Shown here: piece by piece, positions 1 to 14,661 of the stretch
Position numbering within the stretch: position 1 is the first letter of the stretch
How the letters are laid out: every line of letters begins with the position of its first letter
Assembly: GCA_008931825.1 (NCBI GenBank)
Contig: QXVZ01006928.1
Span: forward strand, 62,001-126,000
DNA from: Phallusia fumigata
Taxonomy: Eukaryota; Chordata; Ascidiacea; Phlebobranchia; Ascidiidae
Length of the DNA: 64,000 nucleotides
Direction: 5' to 3'
Translations under genes and position numbers: made by a program
Notes under the pieces: generated by a model
Databases searched by the model: none
Told to the model about the DNA's origin: nothing
The model's input: only the letters and a program-made list of their open reading frames with translations

Positions 1-165
1 AAATCCAAAACCACAAAACTTAGGCATTAACTCAGAGTTGACTATCATAAAATGCAAGCTATGAAGGTGTAACAACTTCACCATTATCCATTACAAAAAT
101 ACATGACCCTTTTGGCCAATAACCAGCCAAAACTTGGTCATACATAAGTTGTAAACGACCTTTAC

Positions 166-3100
166 CTGTTGTTGCCAAAGTTTTCAAATCCAAAAATATC
201 CAAAAGCCCAATGGAATGGATTTTTTTCTTTTTTTCCCTCTTTTGATCTCGGAATATTGCCATGTTGATTTTGTCGACGATCCAAACGAACAGCCGACCA
301 TAAACTCCCTTGAACACAAGAAAACATTTTCAATAATGATTCATTAAATCCAAGTCAACTTATAATCTATTTTTGCCCTGGGAAAAAAAACAGTTCGTTA
401 CCCAGACAACAAATACACCTCATTTAACTTTGACTGTGTGGAACACTTAAGTGTTTGGTTTTAATGTTAGGGTTATGTCATACAACAAAAAGTTTTATCA
501 CAACAGGGGGAAAATATAATAAAAAGTTAAATTAGGCGCTGCAGTCAAATCCTTGAAAGAACTTCAACAAGGAAGTGTTTTACCTTGATGTAAGCATCCT
601 TGACATCGTTGGCTTGTTCCAAGTTCATCGGGGACGTTACCGTGTCACCCTTGGTCGACAATGTACGCTGAGTCAGAGATTTAGCCAGCAATTGCTCATT
701 CACCTGTGACATGACACAGCGCATTTTAGTCACCTGACAAGCGCTCATTTTCCCCACAAACTTACCCCAAACAGCTGAGCCGTGAGTTTCAAGCCAGAAT
801 TGTGGACGAGTTCAACGGCATCGAGGTTGTCGATTAAACGCTCCTTGAACTTAAAGTTGCCTGGAATTGAAGTTTAATGCATTAAAACAGGAAAGCACAA
901 TCGTGACTTCACCGTAACATTGATATTATCCCATTCAATGCACCGTTGTAGTGATTACATGCAGTATAATGTTATATCATGGCAGTGTTACCAGTGAACA
1001 CAGAAAGTGGTGGTAATTAGCTGCAGTCACCCCTCATCACAAAAGTATTTTGTTTAATAAATGCAGTATTTACCGATATGGAGAATGGCTGCAAGCAATC
1101 GATAGATTTCAGCAATTTCGCTCTCAGCAAATGACAAAACCTGGAAAATCACATTATTAGAGCAGTTGTGACAACACAAACAATTTCATGGTCAAACCTT
1201 CATAGCTTTTGTGATGTCGGCAAACTCAGCTTTATCGTCTCGTCCCATGCATTGCAGGCATGACCCCTGTGATGTCATAAACAAAGTTTTAGCTGAAAAA
1301 GTTCGACTGCCAGAATATCAGCTTATAATGTTCAGCTGTGTTTAATTGGGGGTGCAAATAAGGGGAGCACAAAGTGGTTTTAGGAAAGCTTAAGTTTTAC
1401 TAGCTATAAAACTAAAAAGATCTTTTTGCAGGTGTCATGGACACGAGAAACAAAAAAAAAAACCAAAAAAATTAAAAATGATAAACAATGCAAAAGTTAA
1501 CTTTCAAATGAATTTTTAGTTTGAGCAGATATTATTATTTTAAGAATCACAAGAAAGCCATTTAATACATGAACAAAAATAGATATATTTCCATGCAAAA
1601 CAAAGGCAAAGTATCGCCCAAGCATATATCAACCAAAACTTACAATCAAACAAAAAACACAAGAATGTCCACCAACCACTTGGTGGCAGTCATGCTTTGC
1701 TCAACACAAAAGTTAGTCATAAAAATAAAAACTGTTATACATGCAGCATGCAGTCTTCACCGCTTATGATGTAACAACAACATCAATATGACATCACAGA
1801 GTCTGTAAGAAATACCCGAGTTGTGTGATCCTTTAGGCAGCATGAATCAAAGTGATAATAAGCATAGCAAATGTCGCCAAAACACAAAACTTGGGATAAT
1901 TTGTCCAAAAAGTATTTTTCGAACACCAGGTTATTCTGAACGCCAAGTTACAAAACTTTTTTCACAGGCGACCAAAAACCTGATAAACTCAAAGTTATTG
2001 GCAAAGTTGAGCACCAGTGACAGGGAAGCATTATAGTTACGACACCAGCAGCACCAGAGAATCTGATTTTCTGATATGAAACTTACCAATCCGAGCATAA
2101 AACATGAATCGGAGGCAGATCTATGTAAACTGTCCTGATCACATTTACAACTATATTAGCATCAGTTAGGTTGCATGTTTCACTTTGCTTTATAATGCAG
2201 ATTGTTGTTTATATATGAAGTAATCACTGTCACTTAAACTTGTTAACAACATTTTGAAAACTTTACAAGGTTTTAACTGTTTAATGTAGGTTCAAACTAT
2301 CATCAATTATAACAAGTGGTTCATGGTAGTAGGACACAACCTGTTAACTACAACAACAATATCAAAGTAAAATTAAGGAAAATGCTTTTGCAGGAATACT
2401 CAACAGGAGACATAACAATATGACCAAGGTGAGAATGTTGGCAAAAAATTCAGCGCATACACTCATGTGGTGTTGGTCCGGTTAATTTGTAACAACTGAG
2501 TGAAACTATTATAAGCGGCTGGCAAATTTATAGCTGCTAGGAAGGGAAAAAAAGGGAATTCAATGATTGTTCACAGCCAACAAAACCCTAGCCTGTTATT
2601 TGTACAGGCCCAATATGATTTTTATTGTTACAAAGTTCAAACAAAATATATACCGGTTGAAAAACCCTAAAAATGTTGCATATTTCCAGAAAAAACACTG
2701 CAATGGCTCATAGGATTGTGATCATAATGAAAACAACACAATACCCTGCAGTTTTGTTTTTGATTGCAAATTGTGCGCTTCTCAAATAACAAATAGTTTC
2801 CAGCAATATGACTTGACAAATTTAGAAAATAATTTATCATAAAAACTGGTGTGGTTTTAAAACATTTATTAATATCAAATGAATATTTGCATCATATACA
2901 TTACATCCGGCTTATGCAACCAACAGGCATTACCTATATACCAATTACCAAGAATTATTTAATATTTAACCAGTCCTATGCCTACGCACAGTAAACAGAA
3001 TTTCCAGACAACAAAGCTTGTTAAAACAACTAAGCTGCACGAGGGACTGTCTTTCATATTCAACAAGATATTTTTCCTGCTGTTCATACCTGTGTAAGGT

Positions 3101-6100
3101 TGGTGTACTCCGATGGCTTTCCTAACCCAAGAACGTGTTTCTTATCCGGGGGCATACCAGCCAAAATACAGTAAAATATGTGATAGTTGCGCTCGTCTTT
3201 CGCTTGGTGAACCAACCTGCATTAGAAGATAACAGTTTATCCAACAGCAGAGGAATATCATGATGTCAAAACTTGTAACAAATCTGTGAATTGGCATATT
3301 GCTTTGGGTAAATGTTCAATTGGGAAATAGTTAATCTCATACTAAGCACAAAATACAAACTTCAGCACAGGGCTGCCCAAACCATGATCCTCAATGTTTA
3401 AATTTTTGAAACATGTTTGTTCATGGGCCACCAAAATCATACCAGTTGTTTCTGCGTCAGACCTACTAATCAACAACTTTTAATCTACAAATTTATCCAA
3501 TTCAGTACAAATGCATAGTTGTTGGCAACACTGTGTACAACCAGTAACTTATTATCACCTTGTGTTATAATAAAATTTAATAAAATAAAAGCATTTGTGT
3601 CAAAGAAAACATTGTATATGAACTTGGTATTTGATTTTGAAAAAGTGTTTGCAATCATGGATTCGCTCCTCGAGCATTATGGCTCAACGCAAGCCAACCA
3701 CTAAAGCTCGCCGACAAATTCCTACCTAGACTTTTCCAGCAGGTACTGATCGATCTTTGCGCTCTGTATAATTCCCTTCTCGTTGAACTGGATATCAATA
3801 AACTTTCCGAAGCGACTTGAATTGTCATTTCGAATTGTCTTCGCATTTCCAAAAGCTAAAAATAAACACAGTTGTTTTAGATCATTAGTAATCTGATGCA
3901 TGGCAGAATTTAGGCCAGCAAAAGTTGAAATATCTGACAAAAATCATGTGTCACCAAGAACAATGAGGTACAATTTCTTCATTAAGATATTGTAAAGCAA
4001 CATTGACTACAAATTATATCCTAGTGCCGTACAAAAAATAATACATGCGTTTGGACGAGACCAAAAATGTAGGAAGAAAAAGACAACCTCTTGTGTGTTA
4101 AGGTTAGCTTTTCTCAATATTTTCAGCACACAAGTTACCTTCCAATATGGGGTTAGCCTCCAATATTTGTTGTTCGATCCAGGAATGTTGACCCGACACT
4201 GACGCTAAATACTGAAGGATCAGTTTTGTCGATTCAGTTTTGCCTGCGCCTGACTCACCACTAAAAACAAATTCAACTTGATTGTGTGCTAATAAGTTCA
4301 ATTTTGGTTGGATTCGAAACAGACTTGCATACTGATGTAAAATCAATGTGACATCACAAAGCAAGTAATATATATTGTGTGACATCACAAGCAATTCGTC
4401 ATGTCATAATGTCAATGTTTGCTGACAAACAAATGAAAAAAAAGCTTGTCAGGAATGTATTAGGTTAAATTTTAATTAGTTTGGTTTATATGGATTTATT
4501 GCCAGTGACTGGTTCCACGCGTTGACTGACGTACAAAGTTTACTGCGTTAAGTAATACAAAGTTCATTGCAAAAAAAACCAACAAATTTACTCTTTGTTT
4601 TTGAAACAAATCACTTATAATTTGTGTTTTATTTTGCCATTTTGACAGATGAAATGCATTAGGGGAAACGCAGCAACACTTAGATGATGATATGGTAATA
4701 AGAATAAAATTTATAGCACAAAAAGTGTAATACTGTTTTTTTTCTGAGCCTAGACTTCCCGTCATTGTTAACCCTAATTCCCAAGCATGTCTAACACTTG
4801 AGAAAAACGCAGGTGAAGTTCCAACAGTTGACACCTTAAGCAAACATTTACCAGAAGGTCAATGACACCGGGGCAAAGCACCTGACTGACAAACAAAAAA
4901 ATTCCAAACTAACCCTCACTTTGACTGGCTCAGAATTTGATATTTACCATAATATCGATTTGACACAACTTTTATGTGATTCAATCAAAACAGTATTTGT
5001 CAACTTTGTATATTATTGGAAAAGGGTGAATGGGAGAAAAACATTTATGTTGGTGCTGAACATGATGATTTAACAGCAAATGTGTGAAGGTCTGTCTGTG
5101 TGATGAAATAACTACAGGGAGAAAGTGTTTACGCTGAATGAGAAGTTTGCTGGCTTATGTTTAGAACTAACAACCAAAAAAGTAAAATCAGGACAATATG
5201 GTAACCCTGTCTATACCAAGTAGTAGAGAGCTGTCGTGACTCAAACCTACCACTCACCTCACAATCACGCATTGGTCCAATTTATTCCTCAGCATATTGT
5301 TGTAGGCATTATCAGCGATGGCAAATATGTGTGGTGTCAGTTCACCGATTCTTCTATTCGTATATTTCCTGATGATGTTGATATCATACAGGGGAAGCAC
5401 CTGATATGGATTCACGGCAACAAGAATCGATCCGGTGTACGTCTGTCGAATATTAAAAGTTTTTAATCATATCACTGGTAAATAAATATGGTATGTGGTG
5501 TCTGTGGAAATGTCAAACAAAAAAATTCTGGGAAATTTTATACGACATATTACAATAAAATTATGTCGTAAATTAAATTTATACAATAAAAAATTACAAT
5601 AAAAAACATCTCTATTGAAGCAAAAATCAGCAACCCAACCTATTTACAAAATTCAAACAGTTTTACTTGCATTAAAAAAATGTTATTTAAAACTAGAAAT
5701 TCTGATGTAACCTTAACAATAACAGTAAAATAGGAAGTCTAGAGATTAAAATGTTGGTTGTTGACCAAACAGCGGAAGAGCTAAAATTATCTTTATCTGT
5801 GTCCAGTGCACACACTTGGCTGTGATATCAGTAACAGGACAGAAGATAAAAGAATTATGAAAATCCCCACAAGATTTTATGGGCATTATTTCAATGATTA
5901 ACCAATATTCACATAACAGTGCAAATGCACTAACAAAGTCTTTGCAATATTATTGGACAAAATTTTTTTCATAACTTTATCTCAATTCTGAATGTTTTAA
6001 ACAAAAAAACACAATGTCAGTTTAGTTTGGCTTTTTATGGTAAATGTGGCTAATATTAAATAGATATCAATCATAGTTGATTGGAAAATAGCTTCCAAGG

Positions 6101-8592
6101 TAACTGCATCTTTAAAATTACATAAATCTTGTCCTCTCTGTATCGGATAAGCAAGTTTCTTAAAATTCCTTCCTCATTGAGATCTCCCAGTTTGATCATA
6201 TCCTCCACTCCGGACACAGATGATTCTGGCATCCGTTTCACATTCTTCACTGGAAGACGCAACCAATGTTCCTTAGAAAATAAGTTCACAATATAAAATG
6301 CTGAAGATGAAATCTGAACTAATTGATTTCTATAATCCAGTGGTTCCCAACCTTTTTTGACACATTCTCCCCTCGCCTATTTTGGAACTTATCATTCCTC
6401 CCCTACTAGACAAGAAGTGACATCAAAAATACTAAAAGGTTTGGGACCACTGGTCTACCTAAAAGGAAATATTATGCCTATCATGAATAACTTAACTATA
6501 AAGTGGAAATTCCTCTCCAGTTGGGTAGCACTACTGTAAGCTAATGAAAGCAAAAATGTTTTAAAGCACATTATATTTTGCAAATCCCACCTTTCCTTCA
6601 TCATCAATAACTTTTATTTGTCCTGAATCTGAAAAGTTGACTTTCGCCCCGATTGGGACGTCGCATCCGTTGAGGTATTGCTTGTCCAGCAACCACACAA
6701 AATCTCCCTGAAGAAAAATCAACATTTTAACACAGATGCAGAATCAAGTTTGTTTGAGATTTGGTACGACAGGTGTTGGGTGATCATCTTACATCCTTCT
6801 CCTGATGGCGTATGTTGCATGTTACACAATGATAAATGTCAAGTTTGTGACAAAAACAAGCAGGTCAATAGCGCAAAAATGCTTGGCATAGAAAGTAGTT
6901 TATTAGTTGAACAATTATATCAGTGGTCAGCAAGTTCTGGTATGCGAGGCGATTATCCGTTGCATGCCAAGTGATTCAGGAGTTTATATTCCAACATAAA
7001 CATTAAGATGTGACCTCATTAACATGGGACATGAAGGTAATGACATTTTGACACAATTTGTAAACTAGCACACTATATTTAACCTCTAAATTATATAGGG
7101 ACCAAACTGCAGGTTTACATTGAAAAGTTGGTTTGTTACAAAATCCTGGAATTAAAACAGCAACAACAGCACAAGCAAGTACAACTTGATAACTTGCTAT
7201 CATTATATTTCAACACTCTACAAGTAACTTTTATGGCTTACTTCATGATAACTGTTGGTGTTTGACAGTCTGAGAAAATGATGAGGTATACGACCATTCA
7301 TAACAACTTACTAAATCCTTATTCAACCACAAACACATAAAAACTCACAAATAATTGCAACCAACAACTTTCGTGGTTCGACCAAACTGCCAGTACCACT
7401 GCGAATGCCTAATACCACTTTCACAATCGACAAAGTTAGATTGGAATTAAACAGTAGGCATTGTTAGACAACAATCACCACGCTCTGTGGCAGGATTCCA
7501 TTGTTTATGAACAAACATTAAAATTTTTATGATTTTAGAGCAAACAAAAACTTCAGTTGCCTTTAAAATCTGCTCAAACAATATAAATTTGCTGTTGCTA
7601 CACATGTCGAAAGTAAAATTTAATGATGACACGGAATATTCAGTTCATATCATTAATAATTTATATTACACCGTAATAACTCCATAATTCAGTAACACTG
7701 TAATTAAAAAAATAAGAACCCGTTTTTTAGTAATTTTTTTATGTTGAAATTTGTACCACACATACTTTTTCCAAAACTCTTTTTAGAGTATTTAAAAGTT
7801 ACATTAAGTTGGCGACCAAACAGTTCATAGCGGGACAATCGAAAATCAATTTTCAATCCTAGTCCACCAAGATTTTTAATTAGAATAACCTTAAACTCTA
7901 TACTGTAACTTAAATGTCACCATGAAACAGAGAGAACAGACCAAAACGTTTAAAATTCTAGAATTATCACAGCAAAATGTTTTTTTCTGACTGCTGATAA
8001 AACAAATCGCTTCCAGTTGCTCAACAACTAGGAAAACTTGCTGAGAATAAAGTGGATTGGAAAACAAATGACAGTTCCCCCTTTTCTGTGTGATCACCAC
8101 AAGTACAGTGAGGACACTTGAGAGTTTAGCTCAAAACGACACTTCTATGTGGTCGCTAAGCAACGAGGTGTAAGACCTCTTCACTTTTAAATGAGGGGGT
8201 AAACGGGACAGCAAATACTTTAACAAGTGCAGAGCCATCAAAACAAATACCAATCAAATTTGCTGGTTTACATTGCAATTATTATCTCATTTCACACAAA
8301 ATGTTTTTAATAGTTTACAATGCAACATCTGCATGTGGGTGGTAACCTAATTTTTGGATTGACTTAATCAAATCAAACAGAAATCTATACAGTATCTAAT
8401 CTATGCCAAAAAGCAAATAATTTCATTTCCAGGTTTGTCCCTAGTTCCATGCTGCTAGGTTTATGTAACTTAATTGTGTCCTACAGGAATTACTTTATTT
8501 GCATCAAAATAAAAAATGTGAAATTCTGAAAAAAATTACAAAATGAAACAGATTATTAAACCCAGACACTTTACCTGATGCAGCAGAACCAT
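166..8592 (-). CDS. MYO7: Class VII unconventional myosin, N-terminal motor half (5' part of gene)
   Basis: Actin-based motor heavy chain. Twelve coding exons read on the minus strand: 8575-8592 (ATG), 6591-6707, 6122-6271, 5258-5442, 4139-4260, 3726-3855, 3090-3216, 1198-1266, 1074-1140, 766-860, 584-703 and 166-308. All phases agree and give about 447 residues; the rest lies beyond base 1. The start reads [15 protein letters not shown], like vertebrate myosin VII. The P-loop [11 protein letters not shown] is in exon 5, switch [16 protein letters not shown] in exon 6, and the relay-region start [14 protein letters not shown] in exon 12. [19 protein letters not shown] and [11 protein letters not shown] favour class VII over X or XV; 7A versus 7B cannot be decided. 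In the family, MyTH4-FERM tails follow and the motor works in stereocilia and microvilli. Introns are 0.1-1.9 kb. Intron 2 (6708-8574) and the intron at 1267-3089 contain only AT-rich DNA and repeats. The exon model is secure; the function is by family. Confidence 0.93.
6338..6452. mobile_element. Short hAT-like MITE in a myosin intron
   Basis: A 115-bp segment has near-matching inverted ends: CAGTGGTTCCCAACCTTTT on the left and the complement of AAAAGGTTTGGGACCACTG on the right. CAGTGG-type termini are typical of hAT elements. No internal coding potential is visible, and a clean 8-bp target duplication could not be seen. It sits in the intron between the second and third myosin coding exons. 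Confidence 0.6.
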
Positions 8593-10415
8593 GATGCTTC
8601 TCTACCACTTGTTCATATAGTCCTATTTTTTAATTTCCAATTTCTGTAAAAGTTAAAATAGCCTATTTTAATACCACTCAAAATAACTAATTGTGTTCCA
8701 TACCATAATACCATTTTCAAACACTTTACCAGAAGTTTTTTTCTGAATAGCGGACATTTGTGCGAATGACAATGAAGTATTTTAATGATACAAAGCACAC
8801 TTTATTGACACTGAGCAAACATCTTACAGACTATCCAATAAAGTAATGTAATTATTAGCTATGTCCACTAGCTTTGAAGTTGATAAATTATTGTATTGCA
8901 TATTGGTTAATTTTCTCAAATCAAACTAACAACCTTTCGCAAGCAGTTTGAAACACTTCTAGACAGGTCACTATCCCAAATCCTGCAAAAATAATGAAAA
9001 TTTACTGAAATCATTAAATTGAAACAAAATACAAAACATTTTAGACTTTCAAAAACATGCTATAGTTGTTAAAAGTAATCTTAAACAATAAAAACTAGCA
9101 CTTCTATTTTCTTAAAGTAATATCTCCGTTAAACTGAGAATTTTCACCAGAAAGTTTAAGGCCCAGCAGTTAGTGACAGTAATGCATAACGATCTAATTG
9201 CGTTGGTGTTAAAAGCCCTCAACAGGACATGGTCATGTATTAATAATTGATTGGTTTTAAGTAGGAAACACAAGTGTTTGCATAACAACATAAATGATTA
9301 ACAAAGCGTAGGGAGACATTCGGCTGCAGGTTGCATTAAGCCGCCATTAACCAACAGGCTGACTAAGTTTAATAACCTTACAGAAAAAACGTAATTAAAG
9401 AATTGCAATATTTACATGTTTATGATTTTAAATATCATGGTTATTCATTTGTCAAAAAAAGGAAAATAAACTTATTGATTAGCACTATACCATTGATTTA
9501 GCAGACTTTTAAACTGTAAACAGCAAACATTGCAAATATTTTATTTCATGTTTGATTATTTAGAATTTCCTTAAGTCTATTTTATGGCAGACAAAATAGT
9601 AAAATTCGAAAAAGTTATAAATTCTACTTTCCCAAGCAGCTATTGCAAATTGAATATTCTAGTGAAACTGACATTGAACTGACCTTCGTCTCCCGTGTGT
9701 TGTTCGGTTGCATATTCATCACCACATTCTTTGCAGCAAACAAGAATTCGTCTGGTCGTTTCGTCAATAATTTATCGCCTTAGGGCAAATAACAATATCT
9801 CACCCCTTCCCTCCCTCACATATTCTGTTAATTACCCGGTGACCACACAAACCTGATAACGTTGATCTCTATCAACCAGTAAGTTTGAAATAAAGTTATC
9901 ATTTCGCATTTGGTACGGTAAAAAATTAATCATGGAGTTTCTAAATGTCAACAAACAACCACACGTGCAACAATAGAAGTCTAAAAAAGATTATCTGTGA
10001 ATAGATTGTGACGCAACAGTTCGACGCGAGATAAGCGATAGCAATTTTCCAACAGGACATAACAGGCAACAGCATTTGGTGTGTTTAAACTTTTTATTTA
10101 TGTTTGCCATCATTACTGACTTGAAACTTGCCGCCATTAAAACTGGACAAATTTTCTCGCAAACAGCGCCAAATGTGGTCATTTTATTTTAACGTTTTTG
10201 CCGCTGATTTGTTTTCCACCAAAAAAAGAAAATTAAACTTTTAATAATTACGTTACTACAACACTAAGTTTAGTCATCACAAATCGTAAAACAACTAAAA
10301 ATATTTTATTACACAAAATATTTTCAAACAGACAGGGACATTTTCTATTGATAATGTTTGAAGTAAAAATGCATTACATCTCACACACCAAACACAATAA
10401 AAAAATACACAAACA
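8593..10415. other. Intergenic: 5' flank of the myosin gene and 3' flank of EOGT
   Basis: About 1.8 kb of AT-rich, CpG-poor sequence. It must contain the myosin promoter and 5' UTR, both read on the minus strand, and the EOGT 3' UTR near 10,416. Short ORFs on either strand (for example 9991-10182) show no recognisable motif. No promoter element could be assigned with confidence. Confidence 0.5.
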
Positions 10416-13400
10416 TCATAATTCATCGCGATTGTGGCGTAAATGAGCAAATCGGGGATGTTCCAAAACCCATTGTCGGGCCTTTGTCACCAAGCGAACG
10501 AGCTCATCAACATCAAAAGTAAAATTCCAGAACTTGGAATGTTTTCCGTAATTTTCGTGTTCGTTCTGATTGTGGGCTTGAAGCTTTGTGACGTCATCCC
10601 ACGTGATGTATCGAATCCCGCGCAATCTTGGAAGATCGCGATAACATCTTATGTCGTCACAATTGTATCTAGAAATGAAATATAAAGCACGTGTTGAAAC
10701 GAACATTAGAAGTGCAAATAATTTGGTTTGCAAATTTTACCTTCAGGAATTCGTGGTACAAAAAAGAGATATTTTAAACAGTAAAATATGATACAAAGGC
10801 ATTTAATGCAAAATAGATACTACTGTCTCGTGGTTGGCTGTGTGAGTTCTTATCAACAAAAACGCTGCTTTAGTGTTCACATTTGTTTATAGAGGATTTC
10901 ACATACAACACACAACCGATTGAAACACTAGCTTAACAGTTTATACGTTATCAGATGAAACAAAAATACTTTGTGTTAGTGTCATAGTCGAAAATCCAAT
11001 TATGAAGACGACTTAGAGCTGTAATACCAAACCTTGCTCTTTATTGCTACTGTAAGAGGGAGCTGAACCTATTGCCGAAAATCCCACCTCTAGAACCGAT
11101 GCTTAATTAGCAAAATGATTTGCAACAAAACTTTTACGATTTAACACAAAAATGAACACTGAACGACAGAAAAAATTGGATTCCTTAATCCAGTGTTCCT
11201 CCGTCCACCCAGACACCCCTGTGTTCCAGCGCATCAGCAACTGTAGCAGAATTTGCGACTCACAGTTCAAACGCGACAGCCCAGTCCGGCAGGAAGAGGA
11301 AGTGGGTGAGTCCTGCTCCATGCATCCCGATAAAAATATCCGTGCTACTTGATACTCGCAGTTGATCCTCGAAACTCATTTTGCGGTGGTTGAACTCAAC
11401 AATCTGACATAGTGACGTAACAGTTACGAGTTTATTGCGCAGAATAAAAATTTTTGACTACGTTGGCGCACTATGACGTAACATCGGTGGTCGCTGCAGC
11501 TAATAGTCCAAATTAAATAGCAGTGTGACGTAGTAAGTAAAAATGTTAATAGTGACGTTACAAACAACAACCTTTCGGCAATTTTACAGTGTGGAATACC
11601 GGTTTGACGCGAAGCAAGCCGCGTAATGGTAGCGCCATATGTTGGTCGTTTCTGTTGTAGACCGCCAAGCAAACATGAAAAATCATCTCGAACCTGAACA
11701 TCCAAATCGGGGATTTCCCTGATAGCTGCGATCAACTCTTGTTGGTTCAAAACCCGACGATAAATTTTGTAGTTTTCCGCCGAACCACGATCCAGAAACG
11801 TCACTCGAATTTTATCTGGCCTTGATGACGTCACCGGTGATGACGTAGGCCGGTTATGTTGATCGATTATTCCCATGCGGTGAAGGAAGTGTTCGGCAAA
11901 CGCTTTAAACAACCCGGTGCCGCGGCAGTTTAACTCCTGGTGACGTAATAGACTGATGACGAAACACATAGATGACGTCATTTATCGATCACGCAACTTA
12001 CGACAGGGGTGCTGTAGAAGAGACCGAGCATCATCCTGGGCAGAAAAGCGAAGGTTGCATCCGGGACACATAGTCGCTTGCCATCGAAATCCGCCAGTGA
12101 TTTGTGATCGAAGTTGGTGAAAACTTTCCAAGAACTCGAGAACAGGTCACCGTATCTGGGGGACTAGTGGCAACTTGTTACAAAGTGACCCAATGGGTTG
12201 GGTGACGCATAAAACCCAAAAAAAACTACATTTGAGGTGCCAGTGCACATAGACATCATATGTACTCACCGCGTCCCATCGGATGATCTGAACGTCTGTA
12301 CCGAACCACGAAGAATTGGAAAGCTGCGTCAAGTAGAGATTGAAAAAGTCGCAGAAGTGGTGATACATGTTCCCGCCAAAATCCAACTGGACAAAAACCA
12401 CCGGTCGCGTAAATGTGACGTCACAGTGGGTGTTTGTGTCGTCGAATGGGTCGAAGTTGAGTTGAGTGTAGGGTCCTACTTGTTCACCCCTAAATGTTTA
12501 ATGACGACATCAAAAAATTACGTTCAAGACCATGAAATCAACAATCTATCGCGGTTTCCTGTTTAATAAACAAAAACAATTATCGTATAATTTTGGGGAT
12601 CATTTTGCACCCCCTGGTGTCAACAATATGCGTCCCGGGTTAATCAGTTGAAAATATTTTCATCTGCCTTGCTGGAGATCCCAAACGCCATAGTGTGAGA
12701 GTTAATTTAAAGGTAAAAAGACCTTCAAACCAACCAAGTCGACAAATCCCGTTTGATTCTGGTGTCGGCAGCAAGTGCGGCTGCGTCGAGACTACATGCA
12801 CCCCCAATTTCACCGCTCTCCAGCGCCACCTTACGTCTGTCGTGGATTCTTTCTTTCAACTTTCGCAAATTGAGAAATAAATTTCGCGCTTTGCACATCG
12901 AAGAATCTCTGCAACAATAAGCGAGTATGACGTAACATCCCATGTGGCGACACCAGCACAGTTTGATCGACACAGTATTCGAATACTTACTTTGTGCAAC
13001 GAAGCGACGCTGATTGGTCAACTTTGGCTTTGCAAAACTCACGTGACCTCATTTCGTCCAATCGCTCGCGCAGAAATCCGAAATCCGCCTGAAATACATC
13101 CGGATTTGTGGCAATTAGTGGATTACTTCAGCTATAATTACCACAACGGCTGATGACGTAATATTAGAAGATGCCCCAAGGTGGAGGAATGGAAGGGGAA
13201 GAATTTTGGTTTCCGTCAACTTAAAATTGCCACAAACCTATTAATTCCAGGTTCGAGGTTCTCAATGAGAAGGGGGATTTCCCACTAGGGGGGATGCGGG
13301 GAATTTTGTTGAAAATGTAATTGTACGGTTTTGATAATATGTAATTAGTTCCACTATTCCAGCTCAAAACAGTTTGTAGTTATCGAGCGCGGTTTCCTCC

Positions 13401-14661
13401 TGCCCCTTCAACACAAATAGTTTTCAACAAAATTTATGTGAAAATATCATCCCAGCAGGGGTGACGGGATAATAGCGTGGGTAAGGTCAAATCCTTCACG
13501 AGGTTAAGTTCCGAGGCAGCGGTTTAATTTGTGTTTCACTGAGTAGTTGTGGCAAAGCAAAGTGAAAGACAAACAACTTGAAACTAACAATTTCAGCGGC
13601 GCTACATTAGAGCTGACAGTTCTGTTAAAGACAATTCCTAGGCATGCGTTGGTTTAGGGCTAAAAACAAAACAATGTATAAGGCAAAACTGTTTTCATAG
13701 GGGAATTCCCGTGCGTGACACCTGCAATCGACCAATCAGATTGAATTCCACTTTAGCGTCATCAATTAATTCTGTTTGGCAACAGACAGACGCACAAACC
13801 AACTGTGACGACATAATTGCCTCAGGTGTGCAAAAGGTCAAGCTTAATTGAGCAGGAATTTCCAACCTGGCGAAAATATCTGTCTTTGCTTCTGTCGTCA
13901 GAACAATCCATTGTGACGTTCATAAATCGCTTTGTGACGTCACAACCATCTTCGTGCCCCCAACATGATTTTTGGTCGTTCAGAAATTCCTGAAAAACAG
14001 TTTTGAGGCAAATTATGTTAAAATGCGAACGGCTAAAAACGCAAAGTTTAAAACTGTGGCTTTCCTAAAATTGAAAATTACATGTTGATTTAACTTAATA
14101 TTTTATTCGTTTTCCGTCAAACGTCCCCCAAAAACACGAGTCCAGTGCAAAAAGGCGAATGACGTCACGAGATATGACATCATGTAAACGGTTATAAGTC
14201 AGTTAACATGAAGCTAGCGTTTCTGTGTTGCCATCGTGACAACACAACAAGTCATTGGAAGTCAGTTATCCGGAAAAACTTTGTCGTGCATATAACGTTG
14301 CTCTCATCCAAACTGTCACCAAATAATAAACTGACCTAACACAAACTTGAAAAAACGTTTCGCAAAATTTAAAAATGATTAATTACCGAATAAAACTGCC
14401 AGAATAGCAACTATATGGAAACAATGACGCATTACAAACAGACGTAATTTCGGGAATCCCCGACAGCACAGTGACGTCACATACCTTATATGGGCACTCC
14501 GGATCTTCGACGCATTCTTGCTTCAGCTTGAACTGATGTGAAAATACATATGGCACGTGACTTCTGACCAGTTTCAAATTCGACCAATCATAACTCAGCA
14601 CAACTTGCATACGTAACAATGTCACCAGTGTGACGTAATACCACGTCATACCGCAGTGCAA
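10416..14661 (-). CDS. EOGT: EGF-domain-specific O-linked GlcNAc transferase
   Basis: Glycosyltransferase (family GT61) of the ER lumen that adds O-GlcNAc to Ser/Thr in EGF repeats, for example of Notch. Nine exons on the minus strand: 14485-14661 (ATG), 13867-13989, 13043-13088, 12735-12906, 12270-12489, 12002-12163, 11694-11936, 11264-11403 and 10416-10668. They sum to 1536 bases, in frame, for 511 residues; human EOGT has 527. Exon 1 carries a hydrophobic signal region. Family landmarks are [45 protein letters not shown] with [62 protein letters not shown] and [17 protein letters not shown]. The C terminus reads ...HNRDEL, an RDEL retrieval signal matching the HDEL-type end of the family. 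The exon 3/4 junction is the least certain, because two neighbouring acceptors are possible; 12,906 keeps the frame. Confidence 0.95.

Noticed and set aside
59-319. 86-codon minus-strand frame at the left edge
   Set aside because: Out of frame with the myosin exon 166-308, whose correct frame reads [14 protein letters not shown].
11424-11981. 185-codon minus-strand frame
   Set aside because: Only 11,694-11,936 is a real EOGT exon. The rest is read-through into introns on both sides.
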